A stretch of DNA of 64,000 bases, taken from contig JBLHMK010000001.1 of assembly GCA_047621945.1 (NCBI GenBank), positions 26,059 through 90,058 on the forward strand. The letters run 5' to 3'. Shown one piece after another: positions 1-8,082 of the stretch. The notes under the pieces were generated by a model, which saw only the letters and a program-made list of their open reading frames with translations, ran no database searches and was not told the origin of the DNA. Every line of letters starts with the position of its first letter. Positions within the stretch are counted from its first letter, which is position 1. This DNA is from JAFMKE01 sp047621945. Its GTDB lineage: Bacteria > Bacteroidota > Bacteroidia > Chitinophagales > UBA8649. Position numbers and translations under genes: made by a program.

Positions 1-159
1 CATGACCTATTTTATTAACATACTGATTGTTAGAGTATTATAAAAATACTTTTTTCTTTTAATTTGTGGATATATTCTGAAATATATTTTAAAATACCTA
101 GTAAAATCAAGGGTTTTTGCCATTTTGTCCTTGCTAGTTTGTAAGTTTACACGAGAAAT
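1..159. other. AT-rich intergenic start of window
   Basis: No gene seen here. A CAT at 1-3 could be the start of a reverse gene that leaves the window. Weak promoter-like TTTTTG at 114-119 and TAGTTTG at 135-141 precede the hydrolase start at 160. Confidence 0.4.
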
Positions 160-918
160 ATGGAAAATAAAAGTACAGATAGTCGTTACCTTGAATTTGG
201 AAACGGACCCGTCATCGTTCTACTGCATGGATTGTTTGGTGCTTTAAGCAACTTTGAAAAAGTAATTGAACATTTCCAAAGTAATTATACTGTCCTATTT
301 CCGCAACTCCCTCTTTATACTTCTTCATTACTCAATTCTACAGTAGGTGGAATGGTAGACTTTGTGAAAACCCTTTTAGAAGAGAAAAATTATAGGAATG
401 TTCATCTAGTAGGAAATTCGCTAGGGGGACATATCGGTTTAGTATATGCTTTACAAAATATAGATCGAGTAACCTCAATTACCTTAACCGGTAGCTCGGG
501 CTTGTTTGAAAATTCATTAGGGGATGGATATCCGAATAAAGAGAATTACGATTATATACGAAAGAAAACAGAATATACTTTTTATGACTCGACTATGGCC
601 TCAAAAGAATTAGTAGATGAAGTATTTGAAACGGTTAACAATCGAGCTAAAGCGATTCGAGTAATTACATTGGCTAAATCTGCTTTGAGACACAACTTAA
701 GAACGGAGCTACAAAAAATTGACATTCCCGTGAATTTAATCTGGGGTAAAAATGATAATATTACTCCATTGTTCGTCGGTGAGGAGTTTGAAAAACTTAT
801 TTCAGATGCAAAACTAGAGGTAATAGATGAATGTGGACATGCTCCTATGATGGAACATCCAGAAAAGTTTAACCAACTTTTGGAGCAATTTTTGAGTAGA
901 ATAGAGATAAACAAGTAA
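160..918 (+). CDS. alpha/beta-fold hydrolase
   Basis: A 252-residue cytoplasmic hydrolase of the alpha/beta fold; the substrate cannot be read from sequence. The oxyanion-hole HG dipeptide is at residues 23-24, the nucleophile elbow GNSLGG puts Ser at 87, and Asp199 (WGKND) and His227 (CGHAP) complete the triad. There is no signal peptide. Two bases separate its stop from the CBS-domain gene, so the two are very probably co-transcribed, with NAD kinase next. The ATG at 160 gives a normal N-terminus for the family. It could be an esterase, a lactonase or a MenH-like enzyme; family call is firm, function is open. Confidence 0.9.
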   Translation: MENKSTDSRYLEFGNGPVIVLLHGLFGALSNFEKVIEHFQSNYTVLFPQLPLYTSSLLNSTVGGMVDFVKTLLEEKNYRNVHLVGNSLGGHIGLVYALQNIDRVTSITLTGSSGLFENSLGDGYPNKENYDYIRKKTEYTFYDSTMASKELVDEVFETVNNRAKAIRVITLAKSALRHNLRTELQKIDIPVNLIWGKNDNITPLFVGEEFEKLISDAKLEVIDECGHAPMMEHPEKFNQLLEQFLSRIEINK

Positions 919-920
919 GA

Positions 921-1580
921 TTGATCGCAAAATACGCCATAGAAGAAAGTATACCTTATCTGAAGATAACAGACAACATAGAGTTTGCTGTAGAATTGAT
1001 GGAGGAGTTTAAACAAGCTCACTTACCTGTTCTGCATGGCAAGGAACTTGTTGGGGTAGTTTCCGAACAACAATTACTAGATGCGGAAGGAGTTGAAAAA
1101 ATAAGCGAGTTGGCTTTTCCATTAATAAAAATAGCAGTGGACGAGCATACTCATCTGTTCGATGCCATGAAAGCAGGTTTTGAAAGTCATAGTAGTGTAC
1201 TTCCCGTTATTAATAAAGAAGGGAGCTACATCGGTTTGATTTCTCCTCGAAGTCTACTTATTAAGTTGTCTGAATTTAATTTCGTTCGAGAATCCGGTGG
1301 AATTTTTGTTCTAGAAGTGCCATCACAGGATTATTCGCTTGCCGAGATTTCGCGTTTGGTTGAATCTAATAAAGCTTCGGTGCTATCTATTGCCACAGCA
1401 CCTATTGACGATTCAGATAAAATACAAGTAACAGTTAAGGTTAGTACCTTGGACTTGACTTATATTATTGCTACTCTTGAACGTTATAATTATATGGTGA
1501 CGAATATTTTTCATCAGGCAGAACAAATCGATCAGCTTAAAGAGCGTTATGATTCATTGATGCACTATTTGAATGTGTAA
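921..1580 (+). CDS. tandem CBS-domain protein with ACT-like C-terminus
   Basis: A 219-residue soluble protein. Residues about 5-55 and 65-120 form a CBS pair (the second ends in the pattern PVINKEGSYIGLISPRSLL), a module that usually binds adenine nucleotides. Residues about 130-195 resemble an ACT-like regulatory domain. No enzyme domain is attached, so a sensing or regulatory role is inferred. The start used is TTG at 921, two bases after the previous stop; no earlier in-frame ATG fits and the next ATG codons would cut into the first CBS domain. It lies between the hydrolase and NAD kinase genes; a tie to NAD(P) metabolism is only suggested by position. Confidence 0.85.
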   Translation: MIAKYAIEESIPYLKITDNIEFAVELMEEFKQAHLPVLHGKELVGVVSEQQLLDAEGVEKISELAFPLIKIAVDEHTHLFDAMKAGFESHSSVLPVINKEGSYIGLISPRSLLIKLSEFNFVRESGGIFVLEVPSQDYSLAEISRLVESNKASVLSIATAPIDDSDKIQVTVKVSTLDLTYIIATLERYNYMVTNIFHQAEQIDQLKERYDSLMHYLNV

Positions 1581-1622
1581 GCTTACTTTTCATTTCTCCT
1601 AAGCTAAATTGAAGTATTCCCT

Positions 1623-1630
1623 TATCTTTG
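1623..1630 (+). promoter_or_regulatory. candidate -7 box of nadK
   Basis: TATCTTTG matches the Bacteroidota -7 consensus TAnnTTTG. It ends four bases before the nadK ATG, which would predict a nearly leaderless mRNA. No clear TTTG -33 element sits at the expected distance, so this is only a candidate. Confidence 0.35.
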
Positions 1631-1634
1631 CTCT

Positions 1635-2513
1635 ATGCATATAGCCGTATACGGACGAAAGTTAAAGCCAAATGCTACAGAACACGTAGCTCACTTTTTT
1701 AAGCTTTTAAAAGCAAAGGGGATTTCCTATACGGTATACAGTCCTTTTCAAAGACATTTGATAAATGACCATCAACTACAAATTGATGATGACGTTTTTA
1801 CCAAGAAAAAGGAAATTACTAAATCCATAGATTTTGTATTTAGTTTAGGCGGTGATGGTACAATCCTAGATATAGTAAGCTGGATAGGTAAAAAAGAAAT
1901 TCCCGTTGTAGGAATCAATTTTGGACGATTAGGATTCTTAGCTAGTATTTCAATAGCCGATATAGAAGAGTCTTTAAATGCTATTATTGAAGGTAAACAT
2001 GTGATCGATGGTAGGAACTTAATTCAATTGGAGACCAATAAGAAGTTGTTTGGCAATTCTTCTTTTGCCTTGAATGAGTTTACCGTGCAACGAGTAGAAA
2101 CTTCCTCTATGATTACTGTGCACGCTTTTTTAAATGGTCAACATCTAAACTCTTATTGGGCGGATGGTCTTATCATTGCAACCGCTACAGGTTCTACCGG
2201 TTATTCTTTAAGTTGTGGTGGGCCCGTAATTTATCCAAACAGCAAAAATTTTGTAATTACACCTGTTGCCCCACATAATCTTAACGTTCGTCCCATGGTA
2301 GTTCAAGATGATGTTGAGTTGAAATTGAAAATTGAAGGCAGAAGTAAACGCTTTTTGACAACTTTAGATAGCCGAAACAAAACAATAGATGCAAGTTTTG
2401 AGCTCACCCTAAGAAAAGCTCCTTTTCAAGCTCAGCTTGTACGGCTTAGTTCTAGTAACTTTGTCAATGCAATTAGAGAAAAACTGCTTTGGGGAGAAGA
2501 TTTAAGAAATTAA
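1635..2513 (+). CDS. nadK: NAD kinase
   Basis: Phosphorylates NAD at the 2' position of the adenosine ribose to make NADP, using ATP or polyphosphate. The 292-residue protein has the diagnostic GGDGT at 72-76 (catalytic Asp74), an NE pair at 147-148 that binds substrate, and the glycine-rich segment ATATGSTGYSLSCGGP around 182-197. Length is normal. It follows the CBS gene after a 54-bp gap; a TATCTTTG box at 1623-1630 ends four bases before the ATG, so some transcripts may start here with almost no leader. Confidence 0.97.
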   Translation: MHIAVYGRKLKPNATEHVAHFFKLLKAKGISYTVYSPFQRHLINDHQLQIDDDVFTKKKEITKSIDFVFSLGGDGTILDIVSWIGKKEIPVVGINFGRLGFLASISIADIEESLNAIIEGKHVIDGRNLIQLETNKKLFGNSSFALNEFTVQRVETSSMITVHAFLNGQHLNSYWADGLIIATATGSTGYSLSCGGPVIYPNSKNFVITPVAPHNLNVRPMVVQDDVELKLKIEGRSKRFLTTLDSRNKTIDASFELTLRKAPFQAQLVRLSSSNFVNAIREKLLWGEDLRN

Positions 2514-2569
2514 ATCGAATTAAGCTTTTTTGGCACACCTATTGATTGTATAAACCCAAATGAATAAAA

Positions 2570-3100
2570 ATGAAAAATTTAGTGTTCCTTTTAGTCGCAA
2601 TTGTTTCTCTAAGCAGCTGCAAAACGCTGATTCCATTTACTGAAGACCTAAAGAATAGTAATAGTTGGACTGATAATGAAATTAAGCAGATTCAGTATTA
2701 CAACTCTGAGCCTATTATCTTAAATCGTCAGCTTAAAAGCAACGAGACAGGTATAGTATCTGGTAAGATTAAAATGGTTGATGGCAAGGAAGTCGAAGAA
2801 ATTGTAATAAGAAAAGGTACGCCTGGAATCATTTCAGCACTTCCTGATGGAAGTCGGATGGCAATCAGCTTTGAAATAGGAGATGACCACTACTTAACTT
2901 TTGGAGTGGACAAGAACAGAGGTGGGCGATACTATCTTCGATTGAAAGATTATAAAAAGAACAAATTTGCTGTAGTCTCATATTTCAATAAAACCTATAA
3001 TGTAAGCCCACAGGCCTTAACTGCATACTTGCAAGTTAATTTGAAAAAAATCAAAAAAGAACAACTTTCATTGCGTGTTGCTAAGGGGCGAAAGTTGTAA
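2570..3100 (+). CDS. lipoprotein of unknown function
   Basis: A 176-residue protein with a short lipoprotein signal peptide (hydrophobic residues 4-15, lipobox LSSC with Cys17). The mature part is hydrophilic and probably mostly beta strands; no family was recognised. Lysine-rich segments lie near the end (about 140-176). It follows nadK by 56 bp and is closed by a strong terminator, so it is the last gene of that unit. It probably sits in the outer membrane or periplasm; Lys follows the lipid-bearing Cys. Confidence 0.75.
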   Translation: MKNLVFLLVAIVSLSSCKTLIPFTEDLKNSNSWTDNEIKQIQYYNSEPIILNRQLKSNETGIVSGKIKMVDGKEVEEIVIRKGTPGIISALPDGSRMAISFEIGDDHYLTFGVDKNRGGRYYLRLKDYKKNKFAVVSYFNKTYNVSPQALTAYLQVNLKKIKKEQLSLRVAKGRKL

Positions 3101-3121
3101 ATTATACCTTAAACTGTTAAG

Positions 3122-3150
3122 AAAGAGCGCTCATATTGAGCGCTCTTTTT
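3122..3150 (+). terminator. intrinsic terminator after the nadK unit
   Basis: Perfect stem AGAGCGCTCA (3124-3133) with TGAGCGCTCT (3137-3146), three-base loop, extended by A-T pairs, then five T. It lies 22 bases after the lipoprotein stop. Confidence 0.9.
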
Positions 3151-3223
3151 GTTTATACCTTTGATTTTCCGGAACAAACATTATCTTTTTTGGAAAAGAG
3201 GTATAAATATGTAGTGAATACGC

Positions 3224-3231
3224 TATATTTG
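3224..3231 (+). promoter_or_regulatory. candidate -7 box of the foldase gene
   Basis: TATATTTG is an exact TAnnTTTG match 38 bases before the ATG at 3270 and just after the terminator at 3122-3150, where a promoter is needed. A TTTG at 3189-3192 is too far away to be the -33 partner. Confidence 0.5.
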
Positions 3232-3269
3232 CACCTCTTAAAGAAGTACAATAAATAAAAAAAATATAA

Positions 3270-5366
3270 ATGGCGGTAATAGGCACATTAAGACAGAAGC
3301 TCGGTGGAATTTTGATATTCGTAATTGCTCTAGCAATGTTAGCTTTCATCCTTATGGATATGGGGGGTAATGGAAATGGTCCAGTACGTGGAACCGATGT
3401 AGCAAAAGTAAATGGGGAAGCGATTTCTTATGCAGAATTTGACGATCGATTAACTATCAATGAAAATTTCTTAAAGAATCAATTGCAAGGGCAAGAATTA
3501 ACAGATGCTCAGAAAGAAAGTTTACGCACAAGTACCTTCAATGAAGTTATTGGGGAGAAATTGAAAAAAGGATTATATGCTGACTTAGGTATTCGTGTAG
3601 GAACTGCAGAGAAAAAAGCGATGCTTTTTGATGAAAAATTTCAACATCCAAGTATTACTTCATCTTTTAAAGGAGAAGATGGACAATATAGTGCGGCTAA
3701 TTTTAAGCAGTATTTGGAAACATTGGATTTGGTTGACCAAAACTCTGGTTTAACTGCTGAAGAGAAACGTGCACAATGGACAAATTTCGAGAAAGCGATC
3801 TATAAGGAAAGAGCGGATACGAAATACAATCAGTTGTTAGCACAAAGCACGAATGTGCCAACATGGATGGCAAGTGCGCTTTACCAAAGTGATAATGCTA
3901 GAGCAAATGCTGAGTTTATTTACTTGCCGTTTTCAAGTATAGAAGATGCTGAAGTGAGCTATGCTGATTCAGATTTAAAAGCTTATATGAATGAGCACAA
4001 TAATGAATACAAACAAGATGCATCTGTTAATATTAAGTATGTAGCTTACCCAATTACACCATCGTCAGATGACATTCTAAATGCACAGAACTGGATGGAG
4101 GACAAATTCACATCATGGAAAGAAGCGGAAAGTGATTCATTATTTATTATGGCTAGTTCTGAAACTCGATGGAATTCAAGTTATTTCAAAAATGGTGAAT
4201 TGGTAAATTTGTTTGCTGATTCAATGTTTAGTCAGCCAGTGGGTTCGTTCTTTGGTCCTACCAAAAATGCAGACGAATTTGTAACGTACAAATTAATTGA
4301 CCGTAAACAAATAGCAGATTCATTAAAAGTAAGACATCTTCTTATTACAGGTGAAGGGTTTACAACACAAGAAGAAGCATCTAACCGTATTGATAGTTTG
4401 AGAACTTCAATAATTGAAGATGGTGTTCCATTATCTAGCCTAACGGCTAAGTATTCTCAGGATCCATCAAATGCGCAGAATGGCGGTGACTTAGGTTGGG
4501 TTCTTCCAGGTGAAATGGTGCTTCCGTTTAACAAGGCTATTTTCTTTGAAATGAAGCCAGGTGATGTTAAAATGGTATATACCCAGTTTGGTGCACACTT
4601 CGTGGAAGTATATAGCTGGGGTACAACAACTCCAGGTGTGAAAGTGGCTACTCTAAATAAATCTATTTTTGCTAGTGAAGAGACCACTAACGGGATATTT
4701 GCTGAAGCAAGTTTGTATTCAGGAAACAATCGTTCTAAAGAAGCCTTTTTAGCCGGTTCGGATAAAGTGAAAGAAGCCGCCAGTGTAGCTAAAATTTCGA
4801 ATACTATTCCTAGTTTAGATGGTAATGCACGTGAAATGATTAAATGGGCATTTAATTCAGACAATGGTGACGTTTCTGCTCCTTTTATGATTGGAGATAA
4901 TTTCGTAGTTGCATTGCAAGATGGTAAGTCTGAAGAAGGTCAAGCTAATCTTGAAAGTGTGCGAACTATTATAGAAGCAGAAGTGTTAAAGCAAAAGAAA
5001 GCTGAACTTTTAAAAGCTAAATTACAAGGATCAGATTTAAATGCTCTTGCATCATCTAACGGAACAAGTATTCAAACTGCAAATGATTTATCACTTATTA
5101 ATGTAACCCTTCCTGGTGTTGGAAATGAGCCTAAGGTGGCAGCTACAGCGGTAGGATTGCCTTTGAATAGTGTTTCTGGGCCAATTGTAGGTGAAAATGG
5201 TGTTTACGTAGTGAAGTCAACTTCTAAAGCAGAAGTTCCTGCAGCAACTGATTTAAGCGCTTACAAATCTAGATCTAGTTCTTTTTCAGCAGGTGTGCAA
5301 GGAAGACTAATTGAAGCCTTGAAAAGTGCTGCGAAAGTAGAGGATAACAGTTTCGACTTTTTCTAA
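3270..5366 (+). CDS. PpiD/SurA-type peptidyl-prolyl isomerase
   Basis: A 698-residue membrane-anchored periplasmic foldase. One transmembrane helix spans about residues 11-30, followed by a SurA_N-like chaperone region (VAKVNGEAISYAEFDDRL around 44-61) and a single parvulin domain at about 350-448 (VRHLLI at 354-359, GGDLGW, final GAHFVEV at 441-447). The rest is a helical substrate-binding region, as in PpiD. It should help fold exported and outer-membrane proteins at the inner membrane. DUF2480 and lytic transglycosylase genes follow within 16 and 4 bp, so an envelope-related operon is likely. Confidence 0.93.
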   Translation: MAVIGTLRQKLGGILIFVIALAMLAFILMDMGGNGNGPVRGTDVAKVNGEAISYAEFDDRLTINENFLKNQLQGQELTDAQKESLRTSTFNEVIGEKLKKGLYADLGIRVGTAEKKAMLFDEKFQHPSITSSFKGEDGQYSAANFKQYLETLDLVDQNSGLTAEEKRAQWTNFEKAIYKERADTKYNQLLAQSTNVPTWMASALYQSDNARANAEFIYLPFSSIEDAEVSYADSDLKAYMNEHNNEYKQDASVNIKYVAYPITPSSDDILNAQNWMEDKFTSWKEAESDSLFIMASSETRWNSSYFKNGELVNLFADSMFSQPVGSFFGPTKNADEFVTYKLIDRKQIADSLKVRHLLITGEGFTTQEEASNRIDSLRTSIIEDGVPLSSLTAKYSQDPSNAQNGGDLGWVLPGEMVLPFNKAIFFEMKPGDVKMVYTQFGAHFVEVYSWGTTTPGVKVATLNKSIFASEETTNGIFAEASLYSGNNRSKEAFLAGSDKVKEAASVAKISNTIPSLDGNAREMIKWAFNSDNGDVSAPFMIGDNFVVALQDGKSEEGQANLESVRTIIEAEVLKQKKAELLKAKLQGSDLNALASSNGTSIQTANDLSLINVTLPGVGNEPKVAATAVGLPLNSVSGPIVGENGVYVVKSTSKAEVPAATDLSAYKSRSSSFSAGVQGRLIEALKSAAKVEDNSFDFF

Positions 5367-5381
5367 AGTAAAACGAAAACA

Positions 5382-5879
5382 ATGGAAAATAAAGTAGCAA
5401 TAAAAGCTATAGAAACCATTGACCTATTGCAACTAATTAACGTGAATAACTTAAAAGGCTTAGACTTAAAGCCTTTTTTGTTTCAGGGTCTATTGTTACG
5501 CGAAAAGGACTACCGAAATACGCTTAAAGAGTACGATTTTAGTGATTTCAAGGGAAGTTTGGTCTATCTACATTGTAGTAGTGATGCTATTATCCCTATG
5601 TGGGCCTACATGTTGTTAGCATCTTATCTCACTGATTTAGAGATTCCCCATATCTTTGCAGTAGATAAAAATGAAGCCATTAACCTTTTTATTTCCGAAG
5701 CAATCACTCATCTAGATATAAATTATTTTGAAGGAAAACGAGTAGTAATTAAGGGCTGTAGTGGAAAAATAAAGATTAACGAACAGAACTATATAAAACT
5801 AACTCAAAAATTGAAACCAATCGTGAAAGCCATTTCTTATGGTGAAGCTTGCTCCATGGTTCCAATTGCGAAAAACTAA
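5382..5879 (+). CDS. DUF2480 family protein
   Basis: A 165-residue soluble protein recognised as DUF2480, a Bacteroidota-restricted family with no known activity. The central segment around residues 55-85 (VYLHCSSDAIIPMWAYMLLA) is the conserved core, with Cys and Trp at fixed positions, and a second Cys lies near 124 (VIKGCSGK). There is no signal peptide or membrane helix. It is tightly packed between the foldase and transglycosylase genes. The family call rests on recall of its typical pattern. Confidence 0.8.
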   Translation: MENKVAIKAIETIDLLQLINVNNLKGLDLKPFLFQGLLLREKDYRNTLKEYDFSDFKGSLVYLHCSSDAIIPMWAYMLLASYLTDLEIPHIFAVDKNEAINLFISEAITHLDINYFEGKRVVIKGCSGKIKINEQNYIKLTQKLKPIVKAISYGEACSMVPIAKN

Positions 5880-5882
5880 TTC

Positions 5883-6959
5883 ATGAAAAAGTTAAATAAG
5901 TGGCTGATGCCAGTTTTCGTGACGCTCGTTACTTTGCTATTATTTAAAACAGCTTTATTGAGTCTTACAGAAGAAAACAGACCCGTGCCTAGAGCTAAAA
6001 TCGCTGGAATGAACCTGTTCGGCAATTGCGAAGAATCTGAAAGTCATAATATTACAGAGAGTCTTACCGCCCCTCAACGTATTCATCCTGTTCGCATAAG
6101 CGGAGAAGTTTTGTTCGCAAATGAACTAGTACCTCTAAATGATCAAGAAGTGCGAGAAAGATTTGATAGAGAACTTCTTGTAAATACCTTTTGGCATTCA
6201 AATACCATGTTGAATTATAAATTGTCTAGTAAGTATTTTGAAGATATTGAACGTATTTTAGAAGAGAATGGAGTACCAGGCGACTTTAAGTATTTAGCCG
6301 TAGCTGAGAGTGGATTGAGAAACGTAGTTTCACCTGCAGGAGCTGCTGGTTATTGGCAGTTTTTACGTTCAACAGGTTTAGAGTATGGGCTTGAAATTAA
6401 TAATGAAGTAGATGAACGCTACGATTATGTGAAAGCAACATCCGCGGCTTGTGAGTATCTAAAGGATGCCAAGGCAAGATTTGGTACTTGGACGCTAGCT
6501 GCAGCTAGTTATAATGTGGGAATGGCTAAACTAAGTAAAAGATTGCAAGAACAACAAGTAGACAATTATTACGATTTATACCTTAACTCAGAAACATCTC
6601 GCTACTTATTTCGAATTTTATCGTATAAAATGGTTTTTGAGAACCCAGATAAATTTGGATTCGATTTCGTAAAAAAAGACTTTTACGATCCGTATCAATA
6701 CAAGAATGTGGTAGTAGAAAATTCTATTGCTGATTTAGCCCAGTTCGCAATTGATAATGGCACTACATACAAAATGTTGAAAGTAGTAAACCCTTGGTTG
6801 ACAGCTAAAATATTGACAATAAGTACTGGGAATAGTTACAGCATTAAAATCCCAACGAGCTATGTTGACGAAGCTTTTCATGGTGCGGAATACGAAGAAA
6901 AAGGGGTCGTAGAATTTGATGAAAGTAATGATCTTAACGAAATAGAAATTAGTGAATAA
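5883..6959 (+). CDS. lytic transglycosylase (SLT domain, MltD-like)
   Basis: A 358-residue murein hydrolase that should cleave the MurNAc-GlcNAc bond in peptidoglycan with formation of 1,6-anhydroMurNAc. N-terminal hydrophobic helix at 8-28 (signal anchor or signal peptide). The SLT domain spans about 125-230 with catalytic Glu142 in AVAESG, then SPAGAAGYWQFL (150-161) and AAASYNVG (206-213), the classic family 1 motifs. Residues about 280-325 resemble a degenerate LysM peptidoglycan-binding module. Its stop overlaps the next start (TAATG), so the thioesterase is translationally coupled. Confidence 0.92.
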   Translation: MKKLNKWLMPVFVTLVTLLLFKTALLSLTEENRPVPRAKIAGMNLFGNCEESESHNITESLTAPQRIHPVRISGEVLFANELVPLNDQEVRERFDRELLVNTFWHSNTMLNYKLSSKYFEDIERILEENGVPGDFKYLAVAESGLRNVVSPAGAAGYWQFLRSTGLEYGLEINNEVDERYDYVKATSAACEYLKDAKARFGTWTLAAASYNVGMAKLSKRLQEQQVDNYYDLYLNSETSRYLFRILSYKMVFENPDKFGFDFVKKDFYDPYQYKNVVVENSIADLAQFAIDNGTTYKMLKVVNPWLTAKILTISTGNSYSIKIPTSYVDEAFHGAEYEEKGVVEFDESNDLNEIEISE

Positions 6960-7384
6960 TGACAGATTTATCTTTGTTTAAATACAAGTTTCCCTTACAA
7001 ATGCGCTGGAATGATCTTGATGCATTAGGGCATGTAAATAATGCACTGTTTATTACCTATTTTGAAACGGCTAGAGGAAGATATATGTTAGAAGCTTGTC
7101 CAGGTTGGGATTGGAGGAAACAGATGTTTTTGATAGGAAATGTAAATGCCAGTTTTCAAAAAGAATTGTTGTTAGATGCTTCAAACCCTCAAGTGTGGAT
7201 GCGTACATCTAAAGTTGGCAATAAGAGTTTTGAATTAAGCTATGCTATAGTGAGCGAAGGAAAAGATGGCGATATCATACATGCCACTGGGAATACTACT
7301 CAGATAATGTTCGATATGCGCTCGAAGCAGACAATCTTGATTCCAGATTGGATCAAAGAAGCTCTTTCAGCATACGAAGGCTAG
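6959..7384 (+). CDS. acyl-CoA thioesterase, 4-hydroxybenzoyl-CoA thioesterase (hotdog) family
   Basis: A 141-residue hotdog-fold thioesterase that should hydrolyse an acyl-CoA or acyl-ACP thioester. The signature RWNDLDALGHVNNALF (residues 16-31) carries the catalytic-region Asp and the HVNN motif, followed by YFETAR. Length is typical. The start ATG overlaps the stop of the transglycosylase gene by one base. The substrate cannot be inferred; YbgC-like and FadM-like enzymes share these features. The 3' end overlaps the convergent SpoU gene by four bases. Confidence 0.9.
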   Translation: MTDLSLFKYKFPLQMRWNDLDALGHVNNALFITYFETARGRYMLEACPGWDWRKQMFLIGNVNASFQKELLLDASNPQVWMRTSKVGNKSFELSYAIVSEGKDGDIIHATGNTTQIMFDMRSKQTILIPDWIKEALSAYEG

Positions 7385-8067
7385 TCCTTGTACCTTTCAC
7401 TAAAGACCTTTAGGTGATCAGGTAGACGCTTGGTACTCATTTTCACCCAGTTTAATCTTAACTGGTCTTTTTCCTCTGCGTTTAGTTGCCATGATACTTG
7501 GCTTTGTCGCATTTGTTTACTTAGATGTTGAAGGATAATTGCTGCACTCACTGAAATGTTTAAGCTTTCCGTATGACCAATCATAGGGATTTTTAAAAAC
7601 ACATCGGCCTGGTCTAAAACGGTTTGACTCAAACCTTTCTTTTCTGCACCAAAGAAGAAAACTGATTTTTTGCTTGCATCAAATTCCTCAAGGGTACAAT
7701 CATTCGTATGAGGAGTAGTAGCCACAATTTGATAGCCATCCTTTCGCAAAGTATCAATGGCAAGTTGCGTATCGTCATATTTATGAACATCCACCCATTT
7801 ATTAGCTCCCTTGCTCACATTTTTTGAAAGCTTGAATTCATTAAATGTTTCTATTACATGGCAGTCTTGTATACCAAAGCAATCACATGACCGAATTACT
7901 GCATTACTATTATGTGATTGGAATAAATTCTCTAAGGCAACAGCGAAGTGCCTCGTACGTTCTTCTATGACCTTGTCAAGCTGTTCCTTCCGCTCATCAG
8001 TTAGGAACTGAGAAAGGTGGTATAAAAGAGCCTTAGCTTTATCCATGGCATGAAGATAAGAAGTCAA
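7381..8067 (-). CDS. SpoU/TrmH-family RNA 2'-O-ribose methyltransferase
   Basis: A 228-residue SPOUT methyltransferase that transfers methyl from SAM to a ribose 2'-OH of RNA. The three SpoU motifs are present: NSNAVIRSCDCFG (motif 1), FFFGAEKKGLS (motif 2) and IPMIGHTESLNISVSAA (motif 3), which build the knotted SAM site. The extra N-terminal helices and the C-terminal helix after motif 3 resemble TrmH (tRNA Gm18) more than RlmB. A downstream ATG (codon 8, MDKAKALLY) is an equally good start. It is convergent with the thioesterase gene. Confidence 0.9.
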   Translation of the reverse strand: MTSYLHAMDKAKALLYHLSQFLTDERKEQLDKVIEERTRHFAVALENLFQSHNSNAVIRSCDCFGIQDCHVIETFNEFKLSKNVSKGANKWVDVHKYDDTQLAIDTLRKDGYQIVATTPHTNDCTLEEFDASKKSVFFFGAEKKGLSQTVLDQADVFLKIPMIGHTESLNISVSAAIILQHLSKQMRQSQVSWQLNAEEKDQLRLNWVKMSTKRLPDHLKVFSERYKD

Positions 8068-8082
8068 AAATAAAGTCCAAGC